Shown here one piece after another: positions 31,243 to 39,713 of a stretch of 64,000 bases of DNA. Within the stretch, counting starts at the first letter, position 1; each line of letters begins with the position of its first letter. The notes beneath the pieces are model-generated. The model saw only the letters and a program-made list of their open reading frames with translations. It did not search any database and had not been told where the DNA came from. Origin of the DNA: Brachybacterium paraconglomeratum (lineage in GTDB: Bacteria > Actinomycetota > Actinomycetes > Actinomycetales > Dermabacteraceae); NCBI RefSeq assembly GCF_003994255.1, contig NZ_ML133851.1, positions 620,001 to 684,000 of the forward strand, read 5' to 3'. The position numbers were made by a program, and so were the translations under genes.

Positions 31243-33198
31243 TCAGCCCTCGGTCTCGTACGCCGCGGGCTGCTCCTGGACCGCGCGGAGCCGGGCGAGG
31301 TCGAGCTTGCGGCCGCGGGCGAAGTCGACCACGCCGTTCTTCTCCTGGAACACGTCGGTCATCTGCGTGTAGCAGTAGCCGAACATCAGCGGGTCCTCGA
31401 GCAGCACCCGGGTGAGCCCCTCGAAGCGCGCATACAGCTCCTCCTCGCTGGTGATCCGCTGGCCGTAGCCCCAGGACTCGGCGGCGTTGTTCCCGGCGCG
31501 CGCCGCCTCGGCGGCCTCCTTCGCCTCCTGCGCGTTCCACCAGATGCCGCCGTACTCCGAGACGAAGTAGGGCTGGCCGGCGAAGGGCAGGGAGAACTCG
31601 CCGTCGGCGAAGGGGTACTCGTCCGGGGCCAGGTCGCGGCGGTTGGCGAAGGGTCGGCCCTCGGCGAGCCCGGCCTGCTCGGCGCGGAACCGCTCGGGGT
31701 CCTGCTCGTAGGAGTGGGAGTCGTAGACGTCGGCGCCGCGCACCCGGTGGGAGTAGCCGGAGGCGTCGAGCACGGGGCGGGAGGGGTCGGCGAGCTTGGT
31801 CGCGTCGTACATCGCCTGGGTGACGACGTCGAGCTGCGTGAAGCGGTCGTGGAGGATCTGATGGGTCTCGTTCAGCGGGCACCAGCCGATGATCGAGGGG
31901 TGGTTGATGTCGCGGGCGACCGCCTCGATCCACTGCCCGATGAAGGAGGCGGTGGGCTGCTGGTTGTCGCCGAGCGGGCCGAGGCCCGAGACGCCCCAGT
32001 CCCCGAACTCGCCCCAGGTGAGATAGCCGTGCAGGTCCGCCCAGAAGAGCATGCGCTGGTCGAAGACCTTCTGGTGGAGACGGGCGCCGTTGAAGCCGGC
32101 CTCCATCGCGAGGCGGATGTCGGTGGTGAAGGCATCGTCCGACGGGGCGGTCATGAACGAGTCCTCCCAGTAGCCCTGGTCCAGGACCAGGCGCTGGAAG
32201 ATCTTCTCGCCGTTCAGGCGGTACTCGTGGGCGTTCAGGGAGGTCGAGCGCAGGCCCGCGTAGGAGCGGACCTCGTCGAGCACGGCGCCGTCGGCATCCA
32301 GCAGCCGCACCTGCAGGGCGTAGAGCTCGGGCGCGCCGGCGCCCCACACGCGCACGTGCTCCTCGGGAATCGTCAGCGCCAGGTGCGGGGCGAGGTCGAG
32401 GTCGGCGCGGACGCTCGTGCGCGCGACCGCCTCCCCACCGGGCACGGCGGCGATGACCTCGAGGGACGTGCCGGGGGTGCTGCGCGAGAGCGGCACGTCG
32501 ATCGCGAAGGAGGCGGAGGCGAGCGAGGGGATGATCCGCAGGGAGCGGATCTCGTCGGCCGGCACGCCCTCGAGCCAGACGCTCTGCCAGATGCCGGTGG
32601 TGCGGTGGTAGTTGGCGTGGGTGGGGCGGAACCACGTGGACTGCTTGCCGCGGGCCTGGGGCGCGTCGTGCGGGTCGCGGGCGCGGACCACGATGCTCAC
32701 CTCGTCGCCGGCGCCGAGGCCGGGGACCTGGGAGAGGTCGGCGGCGAAGGGGGTGAAGCCGCCGCGGTGACGGGCGACCTCGACGCCGTTCGCCCAGACG
32801 GTCGCGTCCTGGTCCACCGCCTCGAAGCGGAGGACCGGGCGCAGGCCCTCCCAGTCCGCGGGGATGGTGAGGGTGCGGCGGTACCAGACGGCCTCGAGGA
32901 AGTCGCGGTCGCCGATCCCGGAGGCCGCGGTCTCGGGCGCGAAGGGCACCGTGATCTCGTCCTCGAGCGCGCGGTCCAGCAGGCCGCGCTCCCGGCCCGT
33001 GTCGCCGCGGTCGATCTCGAACTCCCAGGTCCCGTTGAGGTTCAGCCAGGTGGGGCGCTGCAGCTGGGGGCGCGGGTGCTCGGGGCGGGGCACGTCGGAT
33101 GCGGCGGAGAGCGGGGCGTCCAGCTGGGCCGCGAGCTCGTCGGCTCGCGTGAACAGCGCGGCGAGCGCCTCGGGCAGCACGGGGGTCGGAGGGGTCAT
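31243..33198 (-). CDS. Glycoside hydrolase family 2 (beta-galactosidase/beta-glucuronidase-like)
   Basis: A 651-residue enzyme. The jelly-roll sugar-binding domain (LNLNGTWEFEIDRGD near residue 60), an immunoglobulin-like middle domain and a TIM barrel follow in the usual order. The acid/base is Glu444 in WCPLNETHQ and the nucleophile is Glu548 in FVSEYGG. No signal peptide is seen, so it is cytosolic. The length is shorter than LacZ and fits the GH2 group with varied beta-glycoside specificity. ATG at 33198 follows AGGAG. A LacI-type palindrome lies about 70 bases upstream, and no sugar transporter is adjacent. Confidence 0.9.
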   Translation of the reverse strand: MTPPTPVLPEALAALFTRADELAAQLDAPLSAASDVPRPEHPRPQLQRPTWLNLNGTWEFEIDRGDTGRERGLLDRALEDEITVPFAPETAASGIGDRDFLEAVWYRRTLTIPADWEGLRPVLRFEAVDQDATVWANGVEVARHRGGFTPFAADLSQVPGLGAGDEVSIVVRARDPHDAPQARGKQSTWFRPTHANYHRTTGIWQSVWLEGVPADEIRSLRIIPSLASASFAIDVPLSRSTPGTSLEVIAAVPGGEAVARTSVRADLDLAPHLALTIPEEHVRVWGAGAPELYALQVRLLDADGAVLDEVRSYAGLRSTSLNAHEYRLNGEKIFQRLVLDQGYWEDSFMTAPSDDAFTTDIRLAMEAGFNGARLHQKVFDQRMLFWADLHGYLTWGEFGDWGVSGLGPLGDNQQPTASFIGQWIEAVARDINHPSIIGWCPLNETHQILHDRFTQLDVVTQAMYDATKLADPSRPVLDASGYSHRVRGADVYDSHSYEQDPERFRAEQAGLAEGRPFANRRDLAPDEYPFADGEFSLPFAGQPYFVSEYGGIWWNAQEAKEAAEAARAGNNAAESWGYGQRITSEEELYARFEGLTRVLLEDPLMFGYCYTQMTDVFQEKNGVVDFARGRKLDLARLRAVQEQPAAYETEG

Positions 33199-33265
33199 CA
33201 CAGGGGCTCCTGGCGCGTGATCGGCGGTGATCTGTCGGGAGCCAGTCAACCCCATCGCCCCAGAA

Positions 33266-33281
33266 TATGCAACGTTGGAAA
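33266..33281. promoter_or_regulatory. LacI/GalR-type operator-like palindrome
   Basis: A CAACGTTG core at 33270-33277 with partly symmetric flanks and a central CG, the usual form of LacI-family operators. It lies 72 bases upstream of the GH2 start codon. It would suit sugar-controlled repression of the glycosidase by a regulator encoded elsewhere. Confidence 0.5.
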
Positions 33282-33381
33282 TCCAGGGCGGGCGGCCGAC
33301 GGGGAGACAGGCCGCGGCAGGATGACACGGTGGTATCTCACATGCGGGGCATCGCCCGTCGCCTGCGAGGTGACCGCCGCG

Positions 33382-33582
33382 TAAGGTGGGCGGGAGTGCC
33401 GTCCTCCCGCCGCGGCACAGGTCCCGTCCGGGCAGCCCCGCACCCCTCGACGCACGGCGTCGGGCACGAGGAGCGGCAGGCCCCGCCGACGGCGACAGCG
33501 TCGGCCGGAGAGGACCGCCCCCGGCGGTCCCGACGTGACGACGACGTGCGGGGTGCAACGCACAGAGAACGGATCACCCTTC
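33382..33582 (+). promoter_or_regulatory. Promoter and long structured leader of DEAD-box helicase gene
   Basis: TAAGGT at 33382-33387 is the best -10 candidate, giving an untranslated leader of about 190 bases. The leader contains perfect hairpins at 33389-33411 (8-bp stem GGCGGGAG) and 33512-33530 (8-bp stem GGACCGCC), with a 7-bp GCCGACG dyad between them. The rest of the 33199-33582 gap holds only the LacI-like site. Long structured leaders are known from cold-shock RNA-helicase genes, so autoregulation is possible but not shown. Confidence 0.45.
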
Positions 33583-35193
33583 GTGACCACCCCTGACTTC
33601 GCACGCCTCGGCGTGCCCGCCTCCCTCACCGCCGCCCTCGCGCCGCTGGGGATCACCGACCCCACCCCCATCCAGGCCGCGACCCTGCCGGACTCCCTGG
33701 CCGGGCGCGACGTGCTCGGCCGGGGCCGCACCGGCTCGGGCAAGACCTACGCCTTCCTGCTGCCGCTGGTGGCGCGCCTGCTGGAGACCCCGAAGCGTCG
33801 CACCGCCCGTCGGCCGCGCTCGCTCGTGCTCGCCCCCACCCGCGAGCTCGCCTCGCAGATCGCCGACTCGCTGAAGCCGCTGGAGAAGGCCGCCGGCCTG
33901 CGCAGCGCCGTCGTCTTCGGCGGCGTCGGCCAGAACCCGCAGGTGAACGCCCTCGCGGGCGGCGTCGACGTGCTCATCGCCTGCCCCGGACGGCTCCTGG
34001 ACCTGATGGGCCAGGGCCACGCCGATCTCGGCGCCATCGAGATCACCGTGATCGACGAGGCCGACCACATGGCCGACATGGGCTTCCTGCCCATGGTGCG
34101 CCGCATCCTCGAGGCGACCCCGCGCCGCGGCCAGCGCATGCTGTTCTCCGCGACCCTCGACTCCGGCGTGAACAAGCTGGTCAAGGAGTTCCTCCACGAC
34201 CCGGTCACGCACTCCGCGGACCCCGCGACGAGCCCCGTGGGCACGATGGAGCACCACGTGCTCGAGGTCGACAAGGAGACGCGCTTCGACGTGCTGCGCG
34301 ACCTCGCGGCCGCCCCCGGCCGCACCATCATGTTCACCCGCACCAAGTACGGCGCGAAGAACCTCGCCCGCAAGCTCTCCGCCCGCGGCGTGGACGCGGT
34401 GGACCTGCACGGCAACCTCTCGCAGAACGCCCGCACCCGGAACCTCGAGGCCTTCGGCTCGGGCACCGCGACGACGATGGTCTGCACCGACATCGCCGCG
34501 CGCGGCATCCACGTGGACGAGGTCGCGCTCGTGGTCCACGCCGACCCGCCCGTCGAGCACAAGGCCTACCTGCACCGCTCGGGCCGCACCGCGCGCGCCG
34601 GCGAGTCCGGCACGGTCATCACCGTGCAGACCCCGGACCAGAAGCGCGACGTGAACGACCTGATGCGCAAGGCCGGGATCACCCCCACCTACCACCAGCA
34701 GGTCGTCTCGACCAGCCCCGTCCTCACCGAGCTCGCCCCCGGCGAGCGCGTGGCGACCCATGAGCCGCGCCAGCCGGAGGAGCCGCTGGACGAGCGCCGC
34801 ATGGCGGGCGAGCGCCGCGGCGGCGGCCAGGGCGGTCGCGGTCGCGGCGGTCAGGGCGGCGGACGCGGTCAGGGCGGCCGCGGCCAGGCCGGACGCGACG
34901 GCCAGGGCGGCGGCCGCGGGCGCGGCGAGGGCCAGCAGGCCGGTCGCGGCCAGGGCGGCCGCGGCGGCGAGGGCGGCTCTGGCCGCTCCGGCGGCCAGGG
35001 TCGCTCGAACGGCCAGGGTCGCAGCGGCGGCCAGGGCGGCGGGCGCCGCGGCGGTCAGGGTCAGGGCTCCGGCGGCGGGCGCCGTCAGGGCCGTCCGGCC
35101 CCCACCACCTACTCGACCAGCTCCGAGGGCTCCGGCAGCGGGAACACCGTCGGCGGCGGCCTCGCGGCCTTCTCCTCCGGGCGGCGCCGATGA
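33583..35193 (+). CDS. DEAD-box ATP-dependent RNA helicase with RGG-type tail
   Basis: A 536-residue helicase. The Q motif PTPIQAATLP, motif I GRTGSGKT (Lys54), PTRELASQ, DEAD box at 158-161, SATLD and HRSGRTARAG are all present. The helicase core ends near residue 385. The tail (about 400-515) is a long Gly/Arg/Gln repeat rich in G-G-R-G and G-Q-G-G, typical of RNA binding and condensate formation in cold-shock or ribosome-assembly helicases. The start is GTG at 33583; GTG at 33535 is in frame but less likely. The rhodanese gene overlaps its stop codon. Confidence 0.92.
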   Translation: MTTPDFARLGVPASLTAALAPLGITDPTPIQAATLPDSLAGRDVLGRGRTGSGKTYAFLLPLVARLLETPKRRTARRPRSLVLAPTRELASQIADSLKPLEKAAGLRSAVVFGGVGQNPQVNALAGGVDVLIACPGRLLDLMGQGHADLGAIEITVIDEADHMADMGFLPMVRRILEATPRRGQRMLFSATLDSGVNKLVKEFLHDPVTHSADPATSPVGTMEHHVLEVDKETRFDVLRDLAAAPGRTIMFTRTKYGAKNLARKLSARGVDAVDLHGNLSQNARTRNLEAFGSGTATTMVCTDIAARGIHVDEVALVVHADPPVEHKAYLHRSGRTARAGESGTVITVQTPDQKRDVNDLMRKAGITPTYHQQVVSTSPVLTELAPGERVATHEPRQPEEPLDERRMAGERRGGGQGGRGRGGQGGGRGQGGRGQAGRDGQGGGRGRGEGQQAGRGQGGRGGEGGSGRSGGQGRSNGQGRSGGQGGGRRGGQGQGSGGGRRQGRPAPTTYSTSSEGSGSGNTVGGGLAAFSSGRRR

Positions 35194-35639
35194 CGGAGCC
35201 GTCGGCCGTCCACGGCCGTCGGCGCGCCGAGGCGCCCGCAGGCCACGGGATCGACGAGGTCCTCGCCGCCGCGCGTCGGGGCGTGGACCGCGTCGAGCCC
35301 GCCGACCTCGCCGCCGCGCAGGCGGCCGGGGCGCACCTGATCGACATCCGCTCGGCCGTGACGCGCGAGCCCGAGGGGCACGTCCCCGGGGCGACCGTGG
35401 TCGAGCGCCTCGTGCTCGAGTGGCGGCTGGACCCCTCCTCAGCGCACCGCATGGACTGCGGGCCGGGCCACGACGACCCCGTGATCGTGCTGTGCAACGA
35501 GGGGTACTACTCCTCGCTCGCCGCCCGCGACCTGCGCGACCTCGGCTTCCACCGGGCCACCGACCTGGTCGGCGGGTTCCGCGCCTATGCGCAGGCCGGC
35601 CTCCCGGTCGACGAGGAGCCCACCCGCTACGTGGACTGA
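35190..35639 (+). CDS. Rhodanese-like domain protein
   Basis: A 149-residue single rhodanese domain. LIDIRSAVTREPEGHVPGA is the CH2A region, and the active-site loop VLCNEGYYSSLAARDLR has the catalytic Cys. Rhodaneses transfer sulfur through a Cys persulfide; the acceptor is not known. ATG at 35190 overlaps the helicase TGA (ATGA), so translation is coupled. The link of a sulfurtransferase to an RNA helicase might relate to tRNA or rRNA thiolation, which is speculative. Confidence 0.88.
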   Translation: MTEPSAVHGRRRAEAPAGHGIDEVLAAARRGVDRVEPADLAAAQAAGAHLIDIRSAVTREPEGHVPGATVVERLVLEWRLDPSSAHRMDCGPGHDDPVIVLCNEGYYSSLAARDLRDLGFHRATDLVGGFRAYAQAGLPVDEEPTRYVD

Positions 35640-35659
35640 GGCAGTCCGCTGCACGACCC

Positions 35660-35705
35660 GAGCCCGCCCGCGGCGACCGTGACACCGGTCCCCGCGGGCG
35701 GGCTC
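35660..35705 (+). terminator. Hairpin terminator between convergent genes
   Basis: A perfect 14-bp stem (GAGCCCGCCCGCGG with its complement) around an 18-nt loop, between the convergent rhodanese and acyl-CoA synthetase genes. A short 15-bp tandem repeat (GACGCCGCCCGATCC) follows at about 35720-35755. Confidence 0.7.
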
Positions 35706-35763
35706 GTGTTCGCCGGGTGCGACGCCGCCCGATCCGACGCCGCCCGATCCGGCGCCGGAAGCG

Positions 35764-37317
35764 TCAGCGCAGCTCGCGCTTGAGGATCTTCCCGGTGGAG
35801 GTCATCGGCAGGGACTCGGCGAGGACGATCTCGCGCGGGTACTTGTAGTCCGCCATCTGCTCCTTCGCCCAGGCCTTCAGCTCCTCGGCGGTGGCGGTCG
35901 CGCCGTCGACGAGGATGAGGTGCGCGACCACCTCCTCCCCCAGCCGCTCGTGCGGGACGCCCACCACGGCGGCGAGGGAGATCTGCTCGTGGGTCAGCAG
36001 CACCTCCTCCACCTCCCGCGGGTACACGTTGTAGCCGCCGCGCACGATCATGTCCTTGGAACGGTCGACGACCCAGTAGAAGCCGTCCGCATCGCGGCGT
36101 CCCAGGTCGCCGGTGCGGAACCAGCCGTCCCGCAGCACCGCGGCGGTCTCCTCGGGGCGGCCCAGGTAGCCGGTCATGACGTTGTGGCCGCGCACGATGA
36201 TCTCCCCGATCTCGTCGACCCCGCCCACACGGGCCCAGTCGGGATCGGCGGGGTCGATCAGGTCCATCTCCACACCCCACACTGGCAGGCCGATCGATCC
36301 GGGGCGCGGGCTCTCGCGGCGGGAGAACGAGGCGACCGGCGAGGTCTCGGAGAGCCCGTAGCCCTCCATGATCGAGATCCCGAGGTGCTCCTTCACGCCA
36401 CGCAGGATCTCGACCGGCAGCGGGGCGCCGCCGGACACGCCCAGGCGCAGGTGCTCGGCGAGCCCCTCGGCCGCCGCGCCGCCGGTGAGCAGGCGCAGCA
36501 GCGCCCACCACATGGTGGGCACGCCCGCGAAGACGCTCACGCGGTGGCGAAGCAGCAGCTCGAGGGCCTGCTCCGGCTCGAAGCGGGGAAGCATCACCAG
36601 CGTCGCCCCCATCGAGAAGCCGGCGTTCATGTTCACCGTCGCCCCGAAGGTGTGGAACAGCGGCAGGACGACCAGGTGGGTGTCCTCACCCGGCCGCGAG
36701 TCGAACAGCCGGTTGCAGGTCAGGGCGTTCATCAGCTGGTTGGAGTGGCTGAGCTCGGCGCCCTTGGGCCGCCCGGTGGTGCCCGAGGTGTAGAGGACCA
36801 CGGCGGTGTCGGTCTCGGCACGCTGCATGGTGGGGAAGGTCCCGGGCCGCTCGGCGACGGCGCCGGCGAGGGTGGGCACCCCCTCGTAGGGGCTCTCGGC
36901 CGACGGGTCGGCGGTGATCAGCACGATCTGCGGCGGACGCGCCGCGGCAGCGGCGCCCTCGACCACGTGGCGGCCGATGGGCAGCTCCTCGGTGCCCTCG
37001 AAGCAGAAGGCGACCGCGGCGTCGGTGTCGTCGAGGTAGTAGGTGATCTCGCGGGGCTTGTTCAGCACGTTCAGCGGGACGACCACCGCACCGGCCTTGA
37101 GGATCCCGAAGTAGACGATCGGGAACTGCGGCAGGTTGGGACAGCTCAGCGCCACCCGGCCCCCCGGCTCGACCCCGAGCTCGACCAGGAGATGCGCGAC
37201 GCGGCAGGCGGCGGCGTCGACCTCGGCGTAGGTCAGGGAGGTCTCGCCCAGCACCAGGGCGGGACGGTCGGGGGCGGTGCGGGCGCTGTCCTCGAGCACC
37301 ACGGAGAGGTTGTACAT
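35764..37317 (-). CDS. AMP-forming acyl-CoA synthetase (long-chain fatty-acid-CoA ligase type)
   Basis: A 517-residue ANL-superfamily enzyme. The P-loop YTSGTTGRPKGAELSH, GYGLSETSPV, WFRTGDLGRRDADGFYWVVDR and the C-terminal catalytic lysine in PMTSTGKILKRELR are all present. It activates a carboxylic acid as acyl-AMP and then acyl-CoA. Chain length cannot be set by eye, though the sequence is close to FadD-like ligases. ATG at 37317 follows AAGGAG. It is divergent from the arsR-CDF operon and is a single gene. Confidence 0.92.
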   Translation of the reverse strand: MYNLSVVLEDSARTAPDRPALVLGETSLTYAEVDAAACRVAHLLVELGVEPGGRVALSCPNLPQFPIVYFGILKAGAVVVPLNVLNKPREITYYLDDTDAAVAFCFEGTEELPIGRHVVEGAAAAARPPQIVLITADPSAESPYEGVPTLAGAVAERPGTFPTMQRAETDTAVVLYTSGTTGRPKGAELSHSNQLMNALTCNRLFDSRPGEDTHLVVLPLFHTFGATVNMNAGFSMGATLVMLPRFEPEQALELLLRHRVSVFAGVPTMWWALLRLLTGGAAAEGLAEHLRLGVSGGAPLPVEILRGVKEHLGISIMEGYGLSETSPVASFSRRESPRPGSIGLPVWGVEMDLIDPADPDWARVGGVDEIGEIIVRGHNVMTGYLGRPEETAAVLRDGWFRTGDLGRRDADGFYWVVDRSKDMIVRGGYNVYPREVEEVLLTHEQISLAAVVGVPHERLGEEVVAHLILVDGATATAEELKAWAKEQMADYKYPREIVLAESLPMTSTGKILKRELR

Positions 37318-37418
37318 GCGGAGACTCCTTCGTCGACGTCGCTGTGACGGGGGCCTCACAGTACGACGCGCCGCCGCCGCTCAGGGCGCACTTCCCGTCG
37401 GGCGCGCCACATCGTCCA

Positions 37419-37444
37419 TTTCGTCAGTTGCGCGAATGACGAAA
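37419..37444. promoter_or_regulatory. Inverted repeat TTTCGTCA-N10-TGACGAAA, likely ArsR operator
   Basis: A perfect 8-bp dyad lies 20 bases before the ArsR start codon and just upstream of its Shine-Dalgarno site. Its position would block the arsR-CDF promoter, so autoregulation released by metal is likely. Confidence 0.65.
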
Positions 37445-37464
37445 CGTTAGGGAGGATGGCGGGC

Positions 37465-37815
37465 ATGACGACGCCCCCGGAGGACCGCGCGCCCACCGAG
37501 CCGCAGCTCGCCGCGGCCGCGGACACCTTCTCGATGCTGGCCAGCCCCGCCCGCCTCCATCTCGTGCAGCTGATGAGCACGGGCCGCTACGACGTGGGCG
37601 AGCTCGCGGAGCGGGTGGGCCTGAGCCTGCCCACCACCAGCCAGCACCTGCGCAAGCTGCGCCTGACCGGCATCGTCTCGGCGACCCGCGAGGGCCGCCA
37701 CAGCTACTACACCGTCGAGGACCCGCACGTGGTCCAGCTCGTCGAGCAGATCTTCGAGCACATCGCCCCCGACGGCTCCCTCGCCCCCGACCCTCCCCGC
37801 AAGGACCATCCGTGA
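37465..37815 (+). CDS. ArsR/SmtB-family metal-sensing repressor
   Basis: A 116-residue winged-helix repressor. FSMLASPARLHLVQLM, VGELAERVGLSLPTTSQHLRKLRLTGIV and REGRHSYYTV are classic ArsR segments. The last helix reads DPHVVQLVEQIFEH: the D-x-H and the His 11 residues later match three of the four alpha-5 zinc/cobalt ligands of CzrA-type sensors; the fourth His is not seen. No alpha-3 Cys site is present. ATG at 37465 is chosen because GGAGG is nine bases upstream, whereas ATG at 37456 abuts it. Its stop codon overlaps the CDF transporter start. Confidence 0.9.
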   Translation: MTTPPEDRAPTEPQLAAAADTFSMLASPARLHLVQLMSTGRYDVGELAERVGLSLPTTSQHLRKLRLTGIVSATREGRHSYYTVEDPHVVQLVEQIFEHIAPDGSLAPDPPRKDHP

Positions 37816-38810
37816 GCAGCACCGAGACCTCCTCCCGTCCCGTCCGCCAGAAGGTGGACCTGACGAAGTTCGCCTGGCTCTCGATCGCCGCGGCGATCGT
37901 CACGATCACCCTCAAGGCCGGCGCCTGGGTGATGACCGGCTCCGTCGGCCTGCTCTCCGACGCGGCGGAGTCGGTGGTCAACCTCGTCGCCGCGGTCGTC
38001 GCGCTGATCGCGCTGCGCGTCGCGTTCCGCCCGGCCACCGAGCGCTTCCTCTACGGCCGCGCGAGGGCGGAGTACTTCTCCGCCGCGGTCGAGGGCGTGA
38101 TGATCTTCGCCGCCGCCGGCGTCATCCTGGTCACCGCGGTCGAGCGCTTCCTGAACCCGCGGCCCCTCGAGAACGTCGGCTGGGGCCTCGCGATCTCCGT
38201 GATCGCCTCGCTGGTCAACGGCGGCGTGGCGCTCGTGCTGCTGCGCGCCGGGAAGCAGCACGACTCGATCACCCTTCGCGCCGACGGCAAGCACCTGATG
38301 ACCGACGTGGTCACGAGCGCGGGCGTGCTGGTGGGCGTGGCGCTGGTGGTGCTGACCGGCTGGGAGCGACTGGATGCGCTCGTCGCCTTCGCGGTCGGCG
38401 TGAACATCATCGTCACCGGCATCGGCCTGATCACCGAGTCCGTCTCCGGCCTGCTGGACAAGGCGCTGCCGGACGAGGAGCACGAGGTGATCACCGAGAT
38501 CCTGCGCCGCCGCACCGACGGGACCGTCACCTTCCACGGCCTGCAGACCCGCGAGGCGGGGCAGGAGAAGTACATGAACGTGCACGTGCTCGTGCCCGAC
38601 GACTGGACGGTCAAGCGCGGCCACGACTACATCGAGGGACTCGAGCACGAGCTGATGGGCGTCATGCCGACCCTGCACGTGCTCACCCATCTCGAGCCGA
38701 TCTCCGATCCTGCGAGCTACGAGGACATCCCCGAGGCGCACGTCCCGATCCACGGCGAGGACGAGGCCGCGCTGCGCCCGCCCCGGGACGACGCGGACGC
38801 GCAGGGCTGA
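37812..38810 (+). CDS. Cation diffusion facilitator (CDF) metal exporter
   Basis: A 332-residue transporter with six helices and a cytoplasmic C-terminal domain. GSVGLLSDAAESVVN holds the first membrane metal-site acid, and GKHLMTDVVTS gives the second HxxxD half. The C-terminal domain is ferredoxin-like with a His-containing LHVLTHLEPI strand. Members export Zn, Co, Fe or Mn by proton antiport. The GTG start overlaps the ArsR stop codon by four bases, so the pair forms a metal-induced efflux operon. The metal is most likely zinc or cobalt, from the sensor's ligands. Confidence 0.92.
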   Translation: MSSTETSSRPVRQKVDLTKFAWLSIAAAIVTITLKAGAWVMTGSVGLLSDAAESVVNLVAAVVALIALRVAFRPATERFLYGRARAEYFSAAVEGVMIFAAAGVILVTAVERFLNPRPLENVGWGLAISVIASLVNGGVALVLLRAGKQHDSITLRADGKHLMTDVVTSAGVLVGVALVVLTGWERLDALVAFAVGVNIIVTGIGLITESVSGLLDKALPDEEHEVITEILRRRTDGTVTFHGLQTREAGQEKYMNVHVLVPDDWTVKRGHDYIEGLEHELMGVMPTLHVLTHLEPISDPASYEDIPEAHVPIHGEDEAALRPPRDDADAQG

Positions 38811-38891
38811 CCCCGTCCACATCCTCGTCGGCCCCGGACAGGTGTCCGATCCCGCCCGTACGATGAGCGGAGTCGACCGAGGGGGACTCCG

Positions 38892-39428
38892 ATGACACAT
38901 CCGGGGCACGACGGGCACGGGCCCGTGATCGAGGGGACGACGGTGCCGCCGCGCGGCCTCGCACCGCAGGGACGGGAGTACGACCCGTTCGCGACCGGCG
39001 CGCCAGGGGGCGCGCACGGCGGGCCGACGGACAGGGCCGTCCCGCACGGCGCGGTGCAGCCGTGGGTCCCGGCGCAGGGTGCCTACGGACCGCCGCCGGT
39101 GGTCGTGATGCCCGCCGAGAAGAGCGTGGGGGTCGCCTTCGTGCTGACCTTCTTCTTCGGGGTGCTCGGTATGTTCTACGCGACCGTGCCGGGGGCGCTG
39201 ATCCTGCTCGGCATCACGCTCGGCGCGATCCTGCTGGCCTCGATCCTGATCGGCGTGCTCTCGGTGCTCACCCTCGGGTTCGGGGCGGTCCTGTTCACCC
39301 TGGTGCCGCTGATCGGGATCGCCGCGTGGATCACGAGCATCGTCTGGGGGTGCCTGGCCGCCTCCCGCCACAACGAGCGCCTGCGCGCACAGTACGCACA
39401 GGCCGGGTTCCGCCCGCCCGGGCACTGA
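38892..39428 (+). CDS. Small membrane protein with Pro/Gly-rich N-terminus
   Basis: A 178-residue protein. Residues 1-75 are polar, His/Gly/Pro-rich, and end in a PPPVVVMPAEKSVGVAF junction. Two or three hydrophobic helices follow (about 80-105, 108-130 and 132-150), then a basic SRHNERLRAQYAQAGF tail. The layout resembles actinobacterial proteins with a proline-rich tail and a TM2-like core, but no named domain is certain. TACGAT at about 38859 could be the -10 box; the ribosome site is GGGGGA. It ends at a strong terminator. Confidence 0.7.
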   Translation: MTHPGHDGHGPVIEGTTVPPRGLAPQGREYDPFATGAPGGAHGGPTDRAVPHGAVQPWVPAQGAYGPPPVVVMPAEKSVGVAFVLTFFFGVLGMFYATVPGALILLGITLGAILLASILIGVLSVLTLGFGAVLFTLVPLIGIAAWITSIVWGCLAASRHNERLRAQYAQAGFRPPGH

Positions 39429-39451
39429 CCAGGACCTCGAGAGGTCCTGTC

Positions 39452-39490
39452 GACGAGGCCCCGCCGCTCTGTGACCGGCGGGGCCTCGTC
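39452..39490 (+). terminator. Hairpin terminator (15-bp stem)
   Basis: A perfect stem GACGAGGCCCCGCCG with its complement around a 9-nt loop, 23 bases after the stop codon. Confidence 0.8.
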
Positions 39491-39713
39491 ACGTCCGGAC
39501 GCGGGAGGCCGGACCTGGAGGGGCGGATGCGGAGGGCACGGACACGGAGAGGGCCGGCGCAGAGCAGGTCGACGCGGAGAGGGCGGACACACCCCTCGGG
39601 ATGCCGCAGATCACCCACCGTGACGACTTATGACGGTCAGCACTTGCGCTTATGGAGGGCGAGGGCGCACCCTGGGCCACGACCACAGCCCGGCCCACCT
39701 GGAGTCCCGCCCC
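39491..39713. other. Promoter region of the seven-gene ABC/oxidase operon
   Basis: No gene is seen. The first part has imperfect ACGCGGAGAGGGC direct repeats. Near 39620-39660 the DNA becomes AT-richer, with CTTATGA and CTTATGG spaced about 22 bp apart and a partial TGAC...GTCA dyad around the first. This is the likely promoter/operator zone for the operon starting at 39714; exact elements are uncertain. Confidence 0.4.

Noticed and set aside
34800-35100. Mobile or repeat insertion in the helicase gene
   Set aside because: It is an in-frame Gly/Arg/Gln tail typical of this helicase family.
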